From Pseudomonadota bacterium (GTDB lineage Bacteria > Pseudomonadota > Gammaproteobacteria > Burkholderiales > Sulfuriferulaceae): a stretch of 64,000 bases of DNA. The stretch is from assembly GCA_021845925.1 (NCBI GenBank), contig JAJZUW010000007.1, positions 62,001 through 126,000 on the forward strand. Reading direction: 5' to 3'. The notes beneath the pieces were generated by a model. It was not told the origin of the DNA. It made no database searches and saw nothing but the letters and a program-made list of their open reading frames with translations. This document shows positions 1-7,392 of this stretch, piece after piece. The number at the start of each line of letters is the position of its first letter. The first letter of the stretch is position 1. The translations under genes were made by a program, and so were the position numbers.

Positions 1-825
1 AATGGCGCTGGCATCGACCGGATAGCCGGCATGGACAAAATCTTCTGCCGCACGGATGGCGGGGTTGTCCATCATTTCCAGGCCGGCAGGAATGATGCCG
101 GCAGCAATGATCCGGCTAACCGCATCCGCAGCCTGGTGAGTGCTGTTGAACGCAGCCATCACCAGTCGGGTGTGCTCGGGCAGTGGCAGCAGGCGCAACG
201 TGACTTCGGTAACGATACCCAGCAATCCTTCCGAGCCGGTCAGCAGCGCAGTCAGGTCATAGCCTGCGCTGTCTGGTGATGTACCACCGAGGGTGAGAAT
301 CTCACCATCCATGCACACCAGGCGCAGGGACTGGATGTTGTGCACGGTAAGTCCGTACTTGAGACAATGCACCCCACCGGAGTTTTCTGCGACATTGCCG
401 CCAATGGTGCAGGCAATCTGTGATGATGGGTCCGGCGCATAGTACAGGCCCCATGGGCGAGCGGCCTGCGATACGGACAGATTGCGCACACCCGGTTGCA
501 CGCGTGCCGTACGCAGCAATGGGTTGAGTTCAAGGATGGATTTCATGCGTGCCAGACTCAGCACAATGCCCTGTTCATGCGGCAGGGCGCCTCCCGACAG
601 TCCAGTGCCCGCGCCACGTGGTACAACCGGAATGCCATGCCGCAGACAAAGCCGCAGCACCGCCTGTACTTCGGATTCTGCTGTTGGCAGCACCACGGCC
701 AGCGGAACCCGCTTCATGGCGGACAGCCCGTCACATTCCCAGGCAGGCAGCGTGGATTGCCGGCTGACAATGGCGTCCGCCGGCAACAGTTCGCGCAATT
801 CGGCCAGAAAGCTTGCTGGATTCAT
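1..825 (-). CDS. glcD: GlcD-type FAD-linked oxidase (partial, 3' end outside window)
   Basis: An open frame runs from an ATG at 825 leftward off the edge without a stop (275 codons seen). The translation has the FAD-binding type 4 (VAO/PCMH) signature: a PRGAGTGLSGG loop near residues 69-79 and GGNVAENSGG near 142-151, as in the GlcD subunit of glycolate oxidase and related D-2-hydroxyacid dehydrogenases. Family members oxidise a 2-hydroxyacid to the 2-oxoacid and pass electrons on through GlcE/GlcF-type partners. Its start overlaps the stop of the upstream DUF1537 kinase gene by 4 nt (ATGA), so it belongs to that operon. The substrate may be the acid sugar handled by that operon rather than glycolate; partner subunits would lie outside the window. 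Confidence 0.85.
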   Translation of the reverse strand, partial: MNPASFLAELRELLPADAIVSRQSTLPAWECDGLSAMKRVPLAVVLPTAESEVQAVLRLCLRHGIPVVPRGAGTGLSGGALPHEQGIVLSLARMKSILELNPLLRTARVQPGVRNLSVSQAARPWGLYYAPDPSSQIACTIGGNVAENSGGVHCLKYGLTVHNIQSLRLVCMDGEILTLGGTSPDSAGYDLTALLTGSEGLLGIVTEVTLRLLPLPEHTRLVMAAFNSTHQAADAVSRIIAAGIIPAGLEMMDNPAIRAAEDFVHAGYPVDASAI

Positions 826-2150
826 GTTGCGGACAGGCGTTGCCATACGGTGACCAGGGCATTGGCATCACCGACATTGCCGGGAAAAATCACCACCGGC
901 AGTCCCGGATAACGTGGATGGTCGTCCGGGCAGCGCACCACCGAACAGCCAGCCAGAATCTGGCCGACTACCCGTGAGGCAGCAAGCGCGAGCCCGTCGC
1001 TCAGCACGTCGTTGGATGTGATGCCGCCCTTGCTGACCAGATAGCCAATGTCGGATGGCAATCCGCGTACGATATCCATCAGCAGCGCCGATACCTGCTC
1101 GCCAAATGCCAGACGGGTGGACTGGTCGGCAAAGGTTTTTTCCGTGCGGCTGGTATAAATGACCGGCGATTTGCCCAGATCATATGCCTGCTGTGCCAGG
1201 GTGAGCACCTCGACCAGCAGGTGGTCACGGTCATCGGCAATCCGGTTGACATCCACCATGATGCCGGTGACGCCAGGCTCGCGCAGCAGGGATTCCAGTT
1301 GTCGGGTGGTGGTTGGTACATGAGAACCCACGATGACGGCGCCCGGTTTGTTGCCGCGAACAAACCGGTGCATGTCGGCGGCTGCAACCGGCTGGGGCGG
1401 CAAATCGGCCAGAGCCGTGAGCAGACTGGCAGCGCTGCGGAACAGCAAGCGTTTGCCTTGTGCAACGGCGGCGCGAACATGCGCGGCAAAACGTTGCAGG
1501 TCGTCCGCCGATTCGGCATCCACCACCACACAGGCGTAATCGTGCAGGTCGGCCAGCGGTTGCCCGGCCGGCGCAAGCAGACTCTGGCGATCGAGGTGGC
1601 GCACATCGCTGGCGCGTATCCGGCCAGCGGTCTTTTCTTCCACATACGCCGGCAGATAGCTGTTCTGGTAGCCAAATACCGAATCGCGCGCGAATTCGGT
1701 CTGGTGCACTGGTACCGGTTCGCCATTCACCATCAGATAATGGGTGCCGCTGCGGGTGATGCGGCCACCTTCGAAAAAGGCCGGTACCAGAAAGTGGGCA
1801 TCAAACGGGCCGAGTTCCGCGTTGATGATATCGGTTTCCACCGGATAATGGCCGCGCAGCGTTGAATCCGAACGGCTGACCACCACCGGCAGGAGTGCGT
1901 CGCCAGCGGCCTGCAGTTCATCGAGCGCCTGGCGCAGGTTGCGGCAAACGGTGCGTGTGACATCCGCTGCCCGTGCTGCCGACATGCCCCGTGTGTTGGT
2001 CAGGACAAAGAACAGGGGCGAAGCATCGGTCAACCCCTGCTTGAGGGTGGCGACATCCCATCGGGTCAGCAGCAGGCAGCCGTGCACCGTTTGCGAACCG
2101 GTCGGGTCGTCATCCAGAACGATGATCTTGCTGCGCATGCTCTGGTTCAT
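822..2150 (-). CDS. four-carbon acid sugar kinase family protein (DUF1537)
   Basis: This 442-aa protein begins with the nucleotide/substrate signature DDDPTGSQT near residues 13-21 and has the SRSDSTLRGHYP segment near residues 93-104, both typical of the DUF1537 (OtnK/DtnK/LtnK) kinases. Characterised members phosphorylate the terminal hydroxyl of erythronate, threonate or 2-oxo-tetronate. Length matches the family. The start overlaps the stop of the upstream phosphoketolase-like gene by 4 nt and its own stop overlaps the glcD start, so translation is probably coupled. The usual partners (PdxA2-type dehydrogenase, class II aldolase, OtnI isomerase) are not seen next to it, so the exact substrate cannot be named. 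Family assignment is firm; function is inferred. Confidence 0.88.
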   Translation of the reverse strand: MNQSMRSKIIVLDDDPTGSQTVHGCLLLTRWDVATLKQGLTDASPLFFVLTNTRGMSAARAADVTRTVCRNLRQALDELQAAGDALLPVVVSRSDSTLRGHYPVETDIINAELGPFDAHFLVPAFFEGGRITRSGTHYLMVNGEPVPVHQTEFARDSVFGYQNSYLPAYVEEKTAGRIRASDVRHLDRQSLLAPAGQPLADLHDYACVVVDAESADDLQRFAAHVRAAVAQGKRLLFRSAASLLTALADLPPQPVAAADMHRFVRGNKPGAVIVGSHVPTTTRQLESLLREPGVTGIMVDVNRIADDRDHLLVEVLTLAQQAYDLGKSPVIYTSRTEKTFADQSTRLAFGEQVSALLMDIVRGLPSDIGYLVSKGGITSNDVLSDGLALAASRVVGQILAGCSVVRCPDDHPRYPGLPVVIFPGNVGDANALVTVWQRLSAT

Positions 2151-4351
2151 GACTGCTGTTCCGGCAACAGCTGACGGACTCGCGCGGCCATGGCATCTGC
2201 CGTCAGTCCGTTGAATGCCATCAGTTCGTCGGCCGATGCGGTGGTTTCACCACGCTTCCAGCAGAAGACGTCGCGCCGAGGCGCGCGGGTGCGCAGGAGT
2301 ACTGGCTCCAGTGGTGCGCTGGGCCCGCCGCTGACGCCAATCAATACATCGCCATCAAAGAGGGCATTGAAATCGCTGTCGGACATGAATTCGCCATCTG
2401 GCTGCGCCACGCTGTCCCACGCCACATCGCCTGCGCGATAGAGTTTGCGCGGATTGACGACCGACACCACGCGTACGGCATGTCCTTCGCTTTCCAGCTG
2501 GTGTGCTGCCTGCATGACTGGCAGCAATACCATGTCGCCGGTCACGGCAAACACAATGCGCCTGCCCTGGCCATCGTTGCCGGCATGCACCACGCCGGCG
2601 CCGGTGCGTACGGCAGTGCGTGCCTGGTCCGGGGTCATGTACACCGGCAGCGGGCTCTTGGAAGCCACAATCACCATACCCTTGTTGACGCTGTCCAAGG
2701 CATGGGCATAAGCCGCCTGAATGGCGTTCGCATCCGGTGGAAACAGCAGGTAGACGTTGCCGTTGCGCATCATGGCGCCAAAAAAGTTTTCGATTTCCGG
2801 CCGCTGGTGCGTCCAGCCATTGCGGCCCTGCTCCAGTGCGCCGGCAGTGAACATGCAAACCACTGCTGGTGTGCGACGGCGCAGTTCGGCCATGGCCTGC
2901 GTCACGGTCTGGATGATCGGCCAGCCGTTGATGGCAAACGATTCGTAGGACAGCCACAGTGACCGGCTGCCAAACAGTGCCAGGCCGGCGGCAAGCCCGG
3001 CACAGGCGTCTTCATTGAGCGGCTCGTAGACCTGACCACCGGGTTCCTGGTTGTACAGGGGGTCCGGAGTCGGGTGGCGGATCTTGAGCGCGTCGTTGAT
3101 GTTTTTCATGGCTGAGGCTTCGTTGCCGTCAGCGTTGGTGACCACAAAGCGCCGGTCGGCCAGGCCAACCTGTGCCACCATCGCGCCCATGGCAGTCGCC
3201 GGCACGGCCTTGTCGCCCACGTTGAAATTCTGCCATTCGAGAGCTGGCAATGGCGTGAGTGCCAGTTCCTGCTCGGTGACGGCGGTCTGGCAGGCCGGGC
3301 CGCCACCGGCACGCGACAGGTTGTCGCGCACGATGGCCCATGCCTGTTCGGGCAGTGCACGCTTCTGCAGGCTTTCGTAGATGTGCGGTTGGTCGAGGGT
3401 ATCCTTGGGATACAGGTTGTGCGATTTGGCACCGCTGGCGTGCACGCCAGCTCCCTTGAGTTGCTTGATGATGAAGGCGGTCAGTTTTCCGCCCAGGGCG
3501 CTTCGCGCGGCATGATCCACGCCAGCCAGTACCGCAGCGGTGAATTTGAGTCGCTGACCATGCGAAAACAGCGTGCTGTCGACATAGGCGCCAGACTGAC
3601 CGGCGTCGTCAAATTCTTTCGCATCGACCAGAATGACGTCTTCGAAGCCATGACCACGCCAGTAATCGACCATTGCCTGGTTGTCAAACAGGGATACCAT
3701 GGAGTGGTGTTCCTGCGAGTAGCCGTTCCACACCAGTACCGGCAGGAAATTGGTGATTTCCGGATAGGCAGTATGGAAGTGCATCATGCTGTTGAGAACG
3801 TAGGGCTCGCCCATGCCGCCGTCGCCAATCGTCACCGGGAACAGCTTGCCGGGGTGAAGCAGTGCGCCGGCCATGGCGAAATGCTGGCCCTGGCCCAGAG
3901 GGCCGGCGGGTGCCAGCAGGCCGGGAATGGCGCCGGAAAGATGGCCGAGCAGACCGTGACGTTCGCGAAAACGCGTCATCATGTCATCCATGTTGTGGAT
4001 GCCCATCTCCGTCAGGGAACCATCCAGGAACATGGCGGAGTAAAACCCGGGAGCATGGTGCCCCACTTCGGTGACAATGTTGGTATGGCCCAGCATCATC
4101 AGCGAAGCGTGTGCTTCTGCGCTGGATGCAAAACCGCCCGGGTGGCCGGAACCCTTGGAGCCGGTCACCTGCAGTGTGACATAGCGCAGCGCATCGGCTG
4201 CAAGCAGGGTTTGGTACACGGCGCGCGGGTCCTGGCTGTCGGCGATTGCCGACTGGCCTTCGCCGATAACGGGACTGGCTGCCATGGAATCGAATTGCGG
4301 CCACGGCTGGCCAAATGACAGGATACCTTTGCAGAAGGCGGGGGCGCTCAT
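2147..4351 (-). CDS. phosphoketolase/transketolase-like ThDP-dependent enzyme
   Basis: 734 aa, first gene of the operon, with a good ribosome site (AAGGAG) before the ATG at 4351. The N-terminal half carries a transketolase-like SGHPGG near residues 68-73 and a ThDP/Mg motif GDGG with a following N about 25-30 residues on (near 197-230), in the context ITNFLPVLVWNGYS, which resembles phosphoketolase. The middle (YNQEPGGQVYEPLNED, WLSYESFAING, NGWTHQRPEIENF, LFPPDANAIQAA) also aligns by eye with the phosphoketolase XFP family, but the protein is shorter than the usual 790-800 aa. Some database entries call such proteins xylulose 5-phosphate 3-epimerase. The real reaction is not obvious. Co-transcription with a DUF1537 kinase and GlcD suggests sugar-acid breakdown. 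Confidence 0.75.
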   Translation of the reverse strand: MSAPAFCKGILSFGQPWPQFDSMAASPVIGEGQSAIADSQDPRAVYQTLLAADALRYVTLQVTGSKGSGHPGGFASSAEAHASLMMLGHTNIVTEVGHHAPGFYSAMFLDGSLTEMGIHNMDDMMTRFRERHGLLGHLSGAIPGLLAPAGPLGQGQHFAMAGALLHPGKLFPVTIGDGGMGEPYVLNSMMHFHTAYPEITNFLPVLVWNGYSQEHHSMVSLFDNQAMVDYWRGHGFEDVILVDAKEFDDAGQSGAYVDSTLFSHGQRLKFTAAVLAGVDHAARSALGGKLTAFIIKQLKGAGVHASGAKSHNLYPKDTLDQPHIYESLQKRALPEQAWAIVRDNLSRAGGGPACQTAVTEQELALTPLPALEWQNFNVGDKAVPATAMGAMVAQVGLADRRFVVTNADGNEASAMKNINDALKIRHPTPDPLYNQEPGGQVYEPLNEDACAGLAAGLALFGSRSLWLSYESFAINGWPIIQTVTQAMAELRRRTPAVVCMFTAGALEQGRNGWTHQRPEIENFFGAMMRNGNVYLLFPPDANAIQAAYAHALDSVNKGMVIVASKSPLPVYMTPDQARTAVRTGAGVVHAGNDGQGRRIVFAVTGDMVLLPVMQAAHQLESEGHAVRVVSVVNPRKLYRAGDVAWDSVAQPDGEFMSDSDFNALFDGDVLIGVSGGPSAPLEPVLLRTRAPRRDVFCWKRGETTASADELMAFNGLTADAMAARVRQLLPEQQS

Positions 4352-4422
4352 GGATGCTCCTTGGCAATCGGTTGGTTGATGGGATTACCTTAGCAAATTT
4401 GTCTTCTTTTCGCAATACAAAA

Positions 4423-4451
4423 TTTGATTTCACGATATGAAATGATATACT
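4423..4451 (+). promoter_or_regulatory. iclR promoter with overlapping 17-bp palindromic operator
   Basis: A -35-like TTTGAT (4423-4428) and a -10 TATACT (4446-4451) are 17 bp apart. Between and over them lies a perfect inverted repeat ATTTCA-CGATA-TGAAAT (4427-4443), the size and symmetry of IclR-family operators. The region sits in the only intergenic gap between iclR and the divergent minus-strand operon, so it probably serves both. Transcription from this -10 would begin almost at the iclR ATG at 4459. Confidence 0.55.
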
Positions 4452-4458
4452 GCCCGGC

Positions 4459-5199
4459 ATGAACGATACATCTTCCATTCAGGTTATTGATCGCATGGTG
4501 GCAGTGCTGGATGCGCTGGCCAGCGTTGACAAGGCTTCGCTGAAGCAGCTGGCCGGCATGACCGGCCTGCATCCGTCGACCGCACACCGCATCCTGGCGG
4601 CAGTGGCGGCGCACGGATGGGTCGTCCGCAGTGCGGACGGCGGTTACCAGCTTGGCAGCGGGCTGTCCCGCTATGCCAGACGAACCGATCAGCAGGATCG
4701 CCTGCGTCAGCTGGCTTTGCCGTTGATGGCCGCCCTGCGCGACCAGACCGGAGAAACCGTCAACCTGGTGATGCGTGACGGCGACGAAGTGGTGTACACC
4801 GAACGGGCGGTCTCGCGCCAGATGATGCGCGTGGAGCAGATGATCGGCTCCCGTGCGCCGTTGCATGTCACGGCGGTCGGCAAGCTCATGCTGGCTGACG
4901 CCGGACGGGAAGCCTGCATGGCTTATGCCGAGCGGACCGGCCTGCCTGGATTTACCGTTCATACGCTCACGTCTCCGACCTTGCTCTGGCAGGATGCCAG
5001 CCGGGCGCTGGTGCGAGGATATGCTTTTGACAACGAGGAAGCGGAATCCGGAATCGGCTGTATTGCTGTGCTGGTGCGTGACAGCGAAGGACGGGTTCTG
5101 GCTGGTTTGTCAATTTCCGCACCACGGGAAAGGCGCCGTGACGAATGGGCAGGCAATCTGCTGGAAGTGGCGGGCAGGTTGTCCGGTCAGATGGGATGA
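4459..5199 (+). CDS. IclR-family transcriptional regulator
   Basis: 246 aa. Residues 7-65 form the winged helix-turn-helix (IQVIDRMVAVLDALA, then LKQLAGMTGLHPSTAHRIL as recognition region), followed by the IclR effector domain with the typical GSRAPLHVTAVGKLMLA near residues 128-145 and a late AFDNEEAESGIGCIAV. The start at 4459 gives the family's usual N terminus. No Shine-Dalgarno sequence is visible and the -10 box ends only 7 bp upstream, so the mRNA may be leaderless. It is divergent from the ThDP/DUF1537/GlcD operon and most likely controls that operon in response to a sugar acid or its breakdown product. The effector is unknown. Confidence 0.9.
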   Translation: MNDTSSIQVIDRMVAVLDALASVDKASLKQLAGMTGLHPSTAHRILAAVAAHGWVVRSADGGYQLGSGLSRYARRTDQQDRLRQLALPLMAALRDQTGETVNLVMRDGDEVVYTERAVSRQMMRVEQMIGSRAPLHVTAVGKLMLADAGREACMAYAERTGLPGFTVHTLTSPTLLWQDASRALVRGYAFDNEEAESGIGCIAVLVRDSEGRVLAGLSISAPRERRRDEWAGNLLEVAGRLSGQMG

Positions 5200-5207
5200 T
5201 TGGTATG

Positions 5208-5337
5208 ATGCCTGCGCCTGACGTCGCGGTTTTTATGCCTGCGCCTGACGTCGCGGTTTTTATGCCTGCGCCTGACGTCGCTGTTTTTTATGCCTGCGCC
5301 TGACGTCGCTGCTTTTTATGCCTGCGCCTGACGTCGC
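5208..5337. repeat. tandem repeat made of copies of the comM 3' end
   Basis: Five copies of the 20-bp core ATGCCTGCGCCTGACGTCGC start at 5208, 5235, 5262, 5290 and 5318, each of the first four followed by a 7-8-bp T-rich spacer (GGTTTTT, GGTTTTT, TGTTTTTT, TGCTTTTT). The last copy is the actual 3' end of comM: with the preceding TT it encodes the final residues and the TAA stop. The array fills the space between the convergent ends of iclR and comM. It looks like local slippage duplication of the gene end; the T-runs might affect transcription termination. Confidence 0.9.
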
Positions 5338-6812
5338 AGGTGAACCGCCTCGGCCATGTGCTGTCGGGTAATGCAGTCGCTGCCAGCCAGATCGGCAATG
5401 CTGCGGGCCACGCGTAAACTGCGGTGCCAGGCGCGGGCAGACAGGTTCAGCTGGCGGATAGCCCGGGATAACAGCTCAAGGGCGGCAGGGGCGGCATGGG
5501 CGTGGGTGTCGATTTCACCGCTGCTCAGCAGGTTGTTCGGTTTGCCCTGGCGGTGCAACTGCTGCAGGCGGGCATCATTGACCCGCATGCGGATGCTGGC
5601 GCTGGCTTCGCCGGTGGGCGCGGCCAGCAGGTCATCCGGATCGATGGCCGGCACATCGATCTGCAGGTCGATCCGGTCCAGAAACGGTCCGGACAGTTTG
5701 CTGCGATAGCGTTCAATCCGGTCCGGCGTGCAGCGGCAGCGTCCGGTCTTGTCGCCCAGATATCCGCACGGGCAGGGGTTCATGGCCGCCACCAGCTGAA
5801 AGCGGGCTGGAAATTCAGCCTGTTGCGCTGCACGCGAAATGCAGATATGGCCGGTTTCGAGCGGCTCGCGCAGCACTTCAATCACGTGTCGGGCAAACTC
5901 CGGTAATTCATCCAGGAACAGGATACCCTGGTGGGCCAGGGAAATTTCGCCTGGGCGCGGGTTGGTGCCACCCCCGACCAGCGCCACCGCCGATGCCGTG
6001 TGATGTGGATTGCGGTATGGGCGGCTTTTCCAGGATTGCGGATCAAAATGACCAGCCAGCGAAAGAATGGCGGCACTTTCCAGTGCCTCGCTATCGGTCA
6101 TGGGTGGCAGGATGCCGACCAGCCGCTCGGCCAGCATGGATTTTCCACTGCCGGGCGGGCCGGACATCAGCAGGGAATGGCCGCCGGCAGCCGCGATTTC
6201 AAGCGCCCGTCGGGCAGCGTGTTGTCCGCGCACATCGGCTAGATCGGGTCGCGCGATCGCCGACTTGCATGTATCTGCAAGTAACGGTGTCTGTAGCAGG
6301 CACTGGTCGTTGAGATGTGCGCAGACCTCCAGCAGGGAGCTGGCGGCCAGAACTCGCCCCGGTGCGGCAAGCACCGCTTCTGCAGCGCTCCGGACTGGCA
6401 GAATGAACTGGCGGGTGCTGGTGGCCGAACCGATCAGCATGGCCATGGCTCCGCGAACCGGACGCAGTTCACCGGTCAGGGCCAGTTCGCCAGCAAATTC
6501 ATGATTGGCCAGCAGTCGGTCCGCAATCTGACCGGAAGCGGCCAGAATGCCCAGGGCAATCGGCAGATCATATCGGCCAGATTCCTTGGGCAGGTCGGCA
6601 GGTGCAAGGTTGACGGTAATCCGGCTGACCGGAAATTCAAAACGGGAATTCTGGATGGCGGCACGAACCCGGTCTCGCGACTCGCGGACTTCCGCTTCCG
6701 GTAGCCCAACCACGGTAAAGGAGGGCAATCCGTTACCCAGATGCGCTTCCACGACCACCTCCGGCGCATGCACCCCGGCCAGGGCGCGGCTGCGCACGAT
6801 GGCGACCGCCAT
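5316..6812 (-). CDS. comM: ComM/YifB-family Mg-chelatase-like AAA ATPase
   Basis: 498 aa from the ATG at 6812, the start that gives the family's MAVAIVRSRALAG N terminus; a longer in-frame reading from 6935 has no family-like sequence. The N-terminal ChlI domain (residues 1-~170) is followed by the ATPase with Walker A GPPGSGKS (~218-225), Walker B ILFLDELPEF and the zinc-like CPCGYLGDKTGRCRC segment, then a C-terminal Mg-chelatase domain. Known role: hexameric helicase promoting branch migration during integration of transformed DNA. It starts 2 bp after the ubiK stop, so both are likely cotranscribed. Its last 20 bp are repeated downstream. Confidence 0.93.
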   Translation of the reverse strand: MAVAIVRSRALAGVHAPEVVVEAHLGNGLPSFTVVGLPEAEVRESRDRVRAAIQNSRFEFPVSRITVNLAPADLPKESGRYDLPIALGILAASGQIADRLLANHEFAGELALTGELRPVRGAMAMLIGSATSTRQFILPVRSAAEAVLAAPGRVLAASSLLEVCAHLNDQCLLQTPLLADTCKSAIARPDLADVRGQHAARRALEIAAAGGHSLLMSGPPGSGKSMLAERLVGILPPMTDSEALESAAILSLAGHFDPQSWKSRPYRNPHHTASAVALVGGGTNPRPGEISLAHQGILFLDELPEFARHVIEVLREPLETGHICISRAAQQAEFPARFQLVAAMNPCPCGYLGDKTGRCRCTPDRIERYRSKLSGPFLDRIDLQIDVPAIDPDDLLAAPTGEASASIRMRVNDARLQQLHRQGKPNNLLSSGEIDTHAHAAPAALELLSRAIRQLNLSARAWHRSLRVARSIADLAGSDCITRQHMAEAVHLRRQAQA

Positions 6813-6813
6813 G

Positions 6814-7083
6814 TCAGTCGGTGACAGAAGGGCTGGAAGGAGCCGGATTGGCCAGCCGTTCGAGCTCGACGATGCGGGTTTCCAGTGTGGCCAGTTGTTC
6901 ACGGGTGCGCAGCAGGACTTGCTGCTGTACGTCAAATTCTTCTCGTGTGACCAGGTCCAGTTTTTGCAACAGGCTGGCGATCAGCGCACGCAAATTGCTT
7001 TCCATGTCCTTGATGGGACCACCCTGCAAGGTCTGGGCAAGCCGGTTGCTGATGTCTTCGATCAGGTTCTGGTTGAGTTTCAT
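6814..7083 (-). CDS. ubiK: ubiquinone biosynthesis accessory factor UbiK (YqiC/BMFP family)
   Basis: 89 aa from the ATG at 7083 (MKLNQNLIEDISNRL). It is almost entirely helical: an amphipathic N-terminal region and a C-terminal coiled coil (LVTREEFDVQQQVLLRTREQ, LETRIVELERLA), the standard layout of the BMFP/YqiC family. UbiK trimerises and assists aerobic ubiquinone synthesis with UbiJ. A longer reading from 7188 adds a non-conserved stretch and is not preferred. It lies directly upstream of comM, an arrangement common in betaproteobacteria. Confidence 0.88.
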   Translation of the reverse strand: MKLNQNLIEDISNRLAQTLQGGPIKDMESNLRALIASLLQKLDLVTREEFDVQQQVLLRTREQLATLETRIVELERLANPAPSSPSVTD

Positions 7084-7170
7084 GACAATTCCTGTGTGCT
7101 GTGGCGGCTGACGATATTGTAACTGGCGGAAGCAGGCTCGAACAGGGATAACTTGCGTAGATTCTGATTT

Positions 7171-7269
7171 GCACTGCCAGAGTGCCAAAGTGGACCAGAC
7201 AGTTGCGTGCGCACTGATCTGGTGCGCGAAAGCTGTGCATCGGTGCGTGGTGGTGCATCAGTCTGGTGC
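7171..7269 (+). promoter_or_regulatory. three NtrC-like enhancer sites
   Basis: Three matches to the NtrC half-site pattern GCAC-N7-GTGC occur in the 309-bp gap before the porin gene: 7171-7185 (GCAC/GTGC, exact), 7211-7225 (exact, extended to GCGCAC/GTGCGC at 7209-7227) and 7255-7269 (GCAT/GTGC, one mismatch). Their centres are 40 and 44 bp apart, about four helical turns, so all would lie on one face of the DNA. They sit roughly 95-180 bp upstream of the expected start from the sigma-54 promoter at 7333, a normal enhancer distance. The same gap holds the ubiK leader on the minus strand. Confidence 0.72.
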
Positions 7270-7332
7270 GACGGATTAGTGATAAAACGCAACTCCGTTA
7301 GATAACGTATTGTATTGCTGTCAAAATTTATC

Positions 7333-7348
7333 TGGCACGGTTGCTGCT
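7333..7348 (+). promoter_or_regulatory. sigma-54 promoter of porin-glnK-amtB
   Basis: TGGCACG-GTTG-CTGCT matches the sigma-54 consensus TGGCACG-N4-TTGCW with one difference; the GG and GC doublets are 10 bp apart as required. It lies 45 bp before the porin ATG and downstream of three NtrC-like sites, fitting activation under nitrogen limitation. Confidence 0.75.
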
Positions 7349-7392
7349 AGAGCTAAATCCGCAATGTTGCACTTTTTTACCGGGAGATATTG

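Noticed and set aside
5208-5337. CRISPR array or small peptide-coding repeat
   Set aside because: Units are contiguous copies of the comM 3' end with only T-rich spacers; no spacer diversity or conserved reading frame.
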